A stretch of 64,000 nucleotides of DNA from Novosphingobium sp. HII-3 (GTDB taxonomy: Bacteria > Pseudomonadota > Alphaproteobacteria > Sphingomonadales > Sphingomonadaceae), in the NCBI RefSeq assembly GCF_002916655.1, contig NZ_PPSM01000005.1:1-64000 (forward strand), given 5' to 3'. Positions 59,387-64,000 of the stretch are shown here, in pieces. The position numbers and the translations under genes were made by a program. The notes beneath the pieces were generated by a model. That model had not been told where the DNA came from. It ran no database searches and was given only the letters and a program-made list of their open reading frames with translations. Position 1 is the stretch's first letter, and every line of letters begins with the position of its first letter.

Positions 59387-59946
59387 CCCGGTTTCCTCGC
59401 GGCGGAGATCCATTCCCGCAGACCCTGCACGGACATCAGAAGCATCACCAGATAAAGCCCCGAAGTCGGCCACAGGCCCTTGCTCACATAAACGGCGATG
59501 GACGCCACATCGATGAGAATCCACAGCACCCAATTCTCAATACGGCGAAAGGCCAGCAGGATCTGCGCCGCGATGCTGGCGCCTGCGATCGCGGCGTCGG
59601 CATAGGGCAGCGACGCGTCGGTGAAGCGGTGCATCACCCATCCCAGGTTCAGCGCCAGCGCTGCGGTCGCCGTTGCCCAGACGAGGCGGCTGAAGTTCCC
59701 GAGCCAACGGACCGGCACCTGCGTGTCGCCTCCGCCGGCCCGGACCCACAGCACCCAGCCCCAGGCCTGCGCGGCGAAGAAGAAGCCCTGCAGCCCGGCC
59801 TCGGCGTAGAGCTTCGCCTCGAAGAACACGAGGGCGTAAAGCGCGACCATCGCCATGCCGAACGGGTAGTTCCAGACACTGCGGCGTACCAGCAGGGCGA
59901 TGTTGGCAAGGCCGAGCAGCGCCGCCGCCCATTCGACAAGGTTCAT
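59383..59946 (-). CDS. pnuC: Nicotinamide riboside transporter PnuC
   Basis: The 187-residue permease has seven predicted helices, with WNYPFGMAMVALYALVFFEAKLYAEAGLQGFFFAAQAWGWVLW and ENWVLWILIDVASIAVYVSKGLWPTSGLYLVMLL as family blocks, the latter lining the substrate site. It carries nicotinamide riboside by facilitated diffusion, driven by the linked kinase. It is upstream of, and overlapping with, the kinase gene. Confidence 0.93.
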   Translation of the reverse strand: MNLVEWAAALLGLANIALLVRRSVWNYPFGMAMVALYALVFFEAKLYAEAGLQGFFFAAQAWGWVLWVRAGGGDTQVPVRWLGNFSRLVWATATAALALNLGWVMHRFTDASLPYADAAIAGASIAAQILLAFRRIENWVLWILIDVASIAVYVSKGLWPTSGLYLVMLLMSVQGLREWISAARKPG

Positions 59947-59972
59947 GAAGCCTGCCCCGCGTCAGCCGCCGA

Positions 59973-60320
59973 TCACGCCAGCGCCGCAGCCCATTCCGGC
60001 TCCCTGAATCCCACCAGCAGCCCGCCCGGATGCTCCACGAGCGGGCGCTTTATCGTGCTCGGGTGCGCGACCATGATCGCGACGGCCCTGGCGGCATCGA
60101 GGTCCTGCTTCTCTTCCTCCGGCAGCTTCCTGAAGGTGGTGCCCGCCCGGTTCAGCAGCGTTTCCCAGCCAACGTCGGCCACCCACGCCTCAAGCCGCGC
60201 GGCATCGGCGCCTTCCTTCTTGTAGTCGTGGAAGGTGTAGTCGGCGTCCCGGGCCTCCAGCCACTTGCGGGCCTTCTTCACCGTGTCGCAATTGGGGATG
60301 CCGTAGAAGTGAAGGCTCAC
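59973..60320 (-). CDS. ArsC/Spx-family reductase (YffB-like)
   Basis: The 115-residue thioredoxin-fold protein has FYGIPNCDTVKKARKWLEARDADYTFHDYKKEGADAARLEAW with one active-site Cys (residue 11) and the C-terminal PSTIKRPLVEHPGGLLVGF loop typical of YffB. There is no second resolving Cys of arsenate reductases, so arsenate activity is unlikely. A GTG start at 60320 (MSLHFYGIPNCDT) is used with GAGAGA upstream. It is upstream of pnuC on the same strand. The 232 bases to aroC hold no gene I can support. Confidence 0.85.
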   Translation of the reverse strand: MSLHFYGIPNCDTVKKARKWLEARDADYTFHDYKKEGADAARLEAWVADVGWETLLNRAGTTFRKLPEEEKQDLDAARAVAIMVAHPSTIKRPLVEHPGGLLVGFREPEWAAALA

Positions 60321-60552
60321 GATTCTGTGTCTCTCTCGCTGTGATGCACGCGTCGTCTGTTGCACAGGAGGACGGCCTTGACCTGCGCCTCGGCACCGGC
60401 CGGTACGCGGCGGTGCCTATGTCACCGCGCTTGGGGTTGCGGAAGACCTCCAGGAACATGGTCGCGCTCATGGACCTTCGCAGTCGCTTCCGCAAGCATG
60501 TGGCACGCCGCGCATTCTGGACAATCGGAAGATTGCGCGCCAAGGCGCAGGC

Positions 60553-61632
60553 ATGAGCGTGAACACTTTCGGCCGCCTTCTGCGATTCACCACCTGGGGC
60601 GAGAGCCACGGACCGGCGATCGGTGCCGTCGTCGACGGGTGCCCCCCCGGCCTGGCGATTGACGAAAGCGTGATTCAGCCATTCCTTGATGCGCGCCGTC
60701 CTGGCCAGTCGAAATTCACGACCCAGCGTCAGGAGCCGGACCAGGTCCGTATCCTCTCCGGCGTCTTCGAAGGGCGCACGACCGGCACGCCGATCAGCCT
60801 CATGATCGAGAACGTCGACCAGCGGTCGAAGGACTACTCGGAAGTCGCGGTCGCCTATCGCCCGGGTCACGCCGATTACGCCTACGACGCCAAGTACGGC
60901 TTTCGCGACTATCGCGGCGGCGGACGCTCTTCCGCGCGCGAGACCGCAAGCCGGGTGGCTGCGGGCGCAGTGGCGCGCCTCGTCATCCCAGAGGTCAGGA
61001 TCGTCGCCTACGTGTCCGAGATCGGCGGCGACATGATCGATCCCGGCAAGTTCGACGAGGCGGAGATCGCCAACAACCCCTTCTTCTGCCCCGATGCCGC
61101 CGCTGCCGAGCGCTGGGAGAAGATCGTTGACGATGCGCGCAAGTCCGGCTCCTCGGTCGGTGCGGTGGTGGAATGCTACGCCAGCGGCGTCCCCGCCGGC
61201 TGGGGAGCGCCGCTCTATGCCAAGCTCGACGCCGACCTTGCAGCGGCGATGATGGGCATCAACGCGGTCAAGGGCGTGGAGATCGGCGACGGGTTCGCCG
61301 CCGCGCGCCTTTCGGGCGAGCAGAACGCCGACCCGATGCGCCCTTCCGCCGAGGCTCCTGACGGAGCGCCCGAATTCCTTGCGAACCACGCGGGCGGCAT
61401 CGCAGGCGGTATTTCCACCGGCCAGCCGGTGACCTGCCGGGTCGCCTTCAAGCCCACCAGCTCGATCCTCACCCCGCAGCAAACCATCACTCGCTCCGGT
61501 GAGGCGACCGAGATGTTCACCAAGGGCCGTCACGATCCTTGCGTCGGTATCCGCGGGGTTCCCGTGGTCGAGGCAATGATGGCTCTCGTGCTGGCGGACC
61601 ACAAGCTGCTTCACAGGGGCCAATGCGGGTGA
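60553..61632 (+). CDS. aroC: Chorismate synthase
   Basis: AroC turns EPSP into chorismate with reduced FMN, the last step of the shikimate route. The 359-residue protein has [90 protein letters not shown], and [17 protein letters not shown]. All three signature regions are intact. Confidence 0.97.
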   Translation: MSVNTFGRLLRFTTWGESHGPAIGAVVDGCPPGLAIDESVIQPFLDARRPGQSKFTTQRQEPDQVRILSGVFEGRTTGTPISLMIENVDQRSKDYSEVAVAYRPGHADYAYDAKYGFRDYRGGGRSSARETASRVAAGAVARLVIPEVRIVAYVSEIGGDMIDPGKFDEAEIANNPFFCPDAAAAERWEKIVDDARKSGSSVGAVVECYASGVPAGWGAPLYAKLDADLAAAMMGINAVKGVEIGDGFAAARLSGEQNADPMRPSAEAPDGAPEFLANHAGGIAGGISTGQPVTCRVAFKPTSSILTPQQTITRSGEATEMFTKGRHDPCVGIRGVPVVEAMMALVLADHKLLHRGQCG

Positions 61633-61663
61633 TCGTGCGCATGATCGCCGGGCCGGCGCAACC

Positions 61664-62128
61664 GTGAGCGCAGCCCTGCGCATCCTGATCGACGCCGACG
61701 CCTGTCCGGTGAAGGATGAGGTCTACAAGGTGGCCACGCGGCACAAGGTGCCGGTCGTCGTTGTCAGCAACAGCCCGATCCGCGTCCCTCAGGGCACTCT
61801 CGTCACCCGCAAGCTGGTGAGCGATGCTTTCGACGCCGCCGACGACTGGATCGTCGCGAACACCGATACGGGCACCGTGGTCATCACCGCCGACATTCTC
61901 CTCGCTGACCGCTGTCTGAAGCTTGGCGCAAGCGTGCTGGCACCCAACGGCAAGCCCTTCACCACCGCCTCGATCGGTGGCGCCATCGCCACACGGGCGA
62001 TCATGGCCGACCTGCGCGCCAACGGCGACGTCGTTGGCGGTCCCCCGCCCTTCTCGAAGCAGGACCGCTCCCGCTTCCTCTCCTCGCTCGACGAGATGCT
62101 GGTGAAGCTCGCCCGCCGCACGAGGTGA
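61664..62128 (+). CDS. YaiI/YqxD-family (DUF188) protein
   Basis: The 154-residue protein has the DUF188 marks ILIDADACPVKDEVYKVATRH, VVVVSNSPIRVP, DWIVANTDTGTVVITADILLADRCL and GPPPFSKQDRSRFLSSLD. The fold resembles PIN-type nucleases with conserved acidic residues (DADACPVKDE, TADILLADR), but no activity is established. GTG at 61664 gives the usual length. It is 31 bases after aroC. Confidence 0.9.
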   Translation: MSAALRILIDADACPVKDEVYKVATRHKVPVVVVSNSPIRVPQGTLVTRKLVSDAFDAADDWIVANTDTGTVVITADILLADRCLKLGASVLAPNGKPFTTASIGGAIATRAIMADLRANGDVVGGPPPFSKQDRSRFLSSLDEMLVKLARRTR

Positions 62129-62246
62129 ACGGCCGAGCCGGGCCGCAACCTCGCGCTGCGCTCCTGCGTCGTTCCTTCAGCGAGAACCCGCAGACGGGGG
62201 CATTTCATCGACAGAGCCCATAAGTTGCATCCTGCGTGATCGCCAC

Positions 62247-62267
62247 ATCCGATTATGCCAATCGGAT
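62247..62267. promoter_or_regulatory. Putative LysR-type (OxyR-like) binding dyad upstream of ahpC
   Basis: Perfect arms ATCCGATT (62247-62254) and AATCGGAT (62260-62267) with a five-base ATGCC spacer lie 80 bases before the ahpC ATG. LysR-type regulators bind AT-rich dyads of this sort and OxyR commonly controls ahpC, so OxyR is the first suspect, but the sequence does not match the enterobacterial OxyR consensus. Confidence 0.4.
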
Positions 62268-62347
62268 CAAGCGGCTACAAATCCACACTCGCAGGGCCTA
62301 TCTGCGTCACGTCAGTTTTAACCACCCATCTGAGGGAGATTACATCC

Positions 62348-62914
62348 ATGGGTATCGTCGGCAGCACCATCAAGCCGTTCAAGAACACCGCCTTCCAGGC
62401 CGGCAAGGACTTCTTCGACGTCACGGAAGCAGACATCGCGGGCAAGTGGGCCGTCTTCTTCTTCTACCCGGCGGACTTCACCTTCGTATGCCCGACCGAG
62501 CTGGAAGACCTTGGTGAGCAGTACGAAACGCTTCAGGGCATGGGTGTGGAAGTGTTCGGCGTTTCGACCGACACGCACTTCAGCCACAAGGCATGGCACG
62601 ACACCTCCGACAAGATCGGCAAGCTGAAGTACGCCTTCCTTGGTGACCAGAACCACAAGCTCACCAACAACTTCGGCGTTCTGCGCGAGGATTCGGGCCT
62701 TGCCGATCGCGCCACCTTCGTGGTCGATCCCGACGGCGTGATCCAGCTCGTTGAAATCACCCCTGAGGGCGTGGGCCGCAACGCAGCCGAACTCGTCCGC
62801 AAGATCAAGGCCGCCAAGTACTGGCGCGAGCACCCCGGCCAGGTCTGCCCGGCCAAGTGGGAAGAAGGCAGCGAAACCCTCGCTCCCTCGCTCGACCTCG
62901 TCGGCAAGCTCTAA
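62348..62914 (+). CDS. ahpC: Alkyl hydroperoxide reductase subunit C (AhpC)
   Basis: This typical 2-Cys peroxiredoxin reduces H2O2 and organic peroxides. The 188-residue protein has the peroxidatic Cys48 in DFTFVCPTELEDL and the resolving Cys167 in PGQVCPAKWEEG. GGGLIG/YF-like sensitivity features appear in the AFLGDQNHKLTNNFGV region. GGGAG before ATG supports the start at 62348. It is followed by ahpF 142 bases downstream, with a strong hairpin between. Confidence 0.97.
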   Translation: MGIVGSTIKPFKNTAFQAGKDFFDVTEADIAGKWAVFFFYPADFTFVCPTELEDLGEQYETLQGMGVEVFGVSTDTHFSHKAWHDTSDKIGKLKYAFLGDQNHKLTNNFGVLREDSGLADRATFVVDPDGVIQLVEITPEGVGRNAAELVRKIKAAKYWREHPGQVCPAKWEEGSETLAPSLDLVGKL

Positions 62915-62949
62915 GACAGCCGCGACTTTCCGGGTCGCGTGCTGAAGGT

Positions 62950-62984
62950 GTGCGGCCCGGGGCATCCCTCCCCCGGAGCCGCAC
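62950..62984 (+). other. Strong hairpin between ahpC and ahpF
   Basis: GTGCGGC plus CCGGGG on the left (62950-62962) pairs with CCCCGG and GCCGCAC on the right (62971-62984), with one bulged A and an eight-base loop. No T run follows, so it may set the ahpC:ahpF mRNA ratio by stability or partial termination. Confidence 0.6.
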
Positions 62985-63056
62985 CCCTGTGCTCTCCGGT
63001 GGAACCCGGACCCCGGGCCACCCCTTTATCCAGAAATGTCAAAGGACCTGAGATTC

Positions 63057-64000
63057 ATGCTCGACGCCAACCTGAAGCAACAGCTCTCGCAATACCTCGG
63101 CATGCTGCGCGAGCCGATCGAGCTCGTCGCCTCCCTGGGCGACGATGCGAAATCGGACGAGACCCGCGAGCTGCTGACCACGATCGCCTCGCTCTCTGAC
63201 AAGGTCACTGCCACGTTCGACGGCGACGACGCGCGCCGCCCCAGCTTCATCATCCGCCGCGCTTCGGACGCAAGCGCCTGGGTGCGCTTTGCGGGCCTGC
63301 CGCTCGGCCACGAATTCACCTCGCTGGTGCTCGCTCTCCTCTGGACCGGCGGCCACCCGCCGAAGGTCTCGGACGAGGTGCTGGAGCAGGCGAAGGCGCT
63401 CGAAGGCTCGCTGCAGTTCGAGATGTATTTCTCGCTCTCGTGCCACAACTGCCCCGACGTGGTGCAGGCGCTGACGCTGATCGCGCTCAACAACCCGCAT
63501 GTGGACGTCACTCTGATCGAAGGCGGCACCTTCCAGGCCGAGGTCGAGGAGCGCGGTGTAATGGCTGTGCCGGCGGTCTTCCTGAACGGCCAGATGTGGG
63601 GTTCGGGCAAGATGAGCATCGAGGAAATCCTCGGCAAGCTCGACAGCACGGCAGACGCCAAGGCCGCAGCCAAGCTGGCCGAGAAGACGCCGTTCGAAGT
63701 GCTCGTCGTCGGCGGCGGTCCTGCTGGCGCGGCAGCGGCGGTCTACACCGCGCGCAAGGGCTTCTCCACCGGCATCGCCGCAGAGCGTTTCGGCGGGCAG
63801 GTGCAGGACACGATGGGCATCGAAAACTTCATTTCGGTTCCCTACACCGAAGGCCCCAAGCTCGCCGCCGCGCTGGAAACGCATGTGGGTGAATACGATA
63901 TCGACGTGATGAACTTGCAGCGTGCGGAAAAGCTGATCCCGGCGAAGGAACTCGGCGGCCTGCACGAGATCGTTTTCGCCAACGGCGCATCGCTCAAGGC
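63057..64000 (+). CDS. ahpF: Alkyl hydroperoxide reductase subunit F (AhpF), cut by window end
   Basis: AhpF is the NADH-dependent flavoprotein that re-reduces AhpC. The 314 codons visible hold the N-terminal tandem thioredoxin-fold domain with the redox pair Cys129/Cys132 in SCHNCPDV, the phrase [24 protein letters not shown], and the start of the FAD domain ([21 protein letters not shown], near residue 216). AAGGA lies upstream of ATG at 63057. The family length is about 520 residues, so roughly 40% lies beyond the window. It forms an operon with ahpC. Confidence 0.97.
   Translation, partial: MLDANLKQQLSQYLGMLREPIELVASLGDDAKSDETRELLTTIASLSDKVTATFDGDDARRPSFIIRRASDASAWVRFAGLPLGHEFTSLVLALLWTGGHPPKVSDEVLEQAKALEGSLQFEMYFSLSCHNCPDVVQALTLIALNNPHVDVTLIEGGTFQAEVEERGVMAVPAVFLNGQMWGSGKMSIEEILGKLDSTADAKAAAKLAEKTPFEVLVVGGGPAGAAAAVYTARKGFSTGIAAERFGGQVQDTMGIENFISVPYTEGPKLAAALETHVGEYDIDVMNLQRAEKLIPAKELGGLHEIVFANGASLK

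Noticed and set aside
60341..60556. 71-codon open frame ending in an ATGA overlap with aroC
   Set aside because: Third-position GC is low for this genome, no family pattern is seen and there is no clear ribosome-binding site. The overlap alone is not enough.

Overview
The window is chromosomal DNA of a GC-rich alphaproteobacterium, most likely a member of the Sphingomonadales (Novosphingobium/Sphingobium-like). Supporting this are the conserved block ptsP, DUF465 pair, RcdA-like protein, MBL-fold protein; the SspB-type ClpXP adaptor; a PEP-CTERM microprotein; a large TonB-dependent receptor; and the lysC-ubiG divergent pair. The genus is an inference, not demonstrated. Most of the window is dense core genome. 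No protein-free stretch exceeds about 270 bases, and no CRISPR array, rRNA, replication origin or prophage was seen.

Layout. 0-1 kb: the end of an IS21-like insertion sequence interrupts comM inside its Walker A motif. 1-10 kb: uvrB, a hydrolase/lipoprotein pair, an orphan ParD-like antitoxin, an MHS-type transporter, hemF, pdeM, infC (probable AUA start) and a J-domain protein. 10.2-15 kb: complete ybgC-tolQ-tolR-tolA-tolB-pal operon (minus strand). 15-19.2 kb: hisB-H-A-F-E operon (minus strand) carrying an 81-aa membrane protein, a 57-aa PEP-CTERM microprotein and a HIT hydrolase. 19.3-22 kb: sspB, gmk, dapD. 22.2-23.2 kb: two paralogous one-span membrane microproteins around a DUF1810 gene.

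23.4-27.4 kb is an accessory redox cluster (luciferase-like monooxygenase, GMC oxidoreductase, TIM-barrel isomerase, four-helix membrane protein). 27.5-29.9 kb: rarA, an RNase-H-like gene and tRNA-Thr(TGT). 29.9-35.3 kb is a likely uptake-and-hydrolysis cassette: spinster-type MFS permease, alpha/beta hydrolase, TonB-dependent receptor and a divergent TetR regulator with an operator-like palindrome on the receptor promoter. 35.4-44.6 kb: L,D-transpeptidase, tilS, cpoB (separated from the tol-pal operon), a RodZ-like protein, ptsP, DUF465 genes, rcdA-like gene and an MBL hydrolase. 44.7-50.5 kb: nadA, a CPA2 antiporter with a 47-aa overlapping microprotein, trxC, an rluE-like gene, terC and a third DUF465-like gene. 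50.7-55.6 kb: dienelactone hydrolase-like lipoprotein, VOC protein, purU, nitronate monooxygenase-like protein and a CoA transferase. 55.6-64 kb: lysC, ubiG, a DapB-like reductase, a nicotinamide riboside kinase-like gene with pnuC, an ArsC-family gene, aroC, a DUF188 gene and ahpC-ahpF (ahpF is cut by the window end).

Functionally the window joins envelope energisation (Tol-Pal, CpoB, TonB receptor, L,D-transpeptidase), amino-acid synthesis (histidine, lysine/aspartate family, chorismate), NAD supply by both de novo (nadA) and salvage (pnuC plus kinase) routes, regulated proteolysis adaptors (SspB, RcdA-like), DNA repair (uvrB, rarA, pdeM) and peroxide defence (ahpCF).
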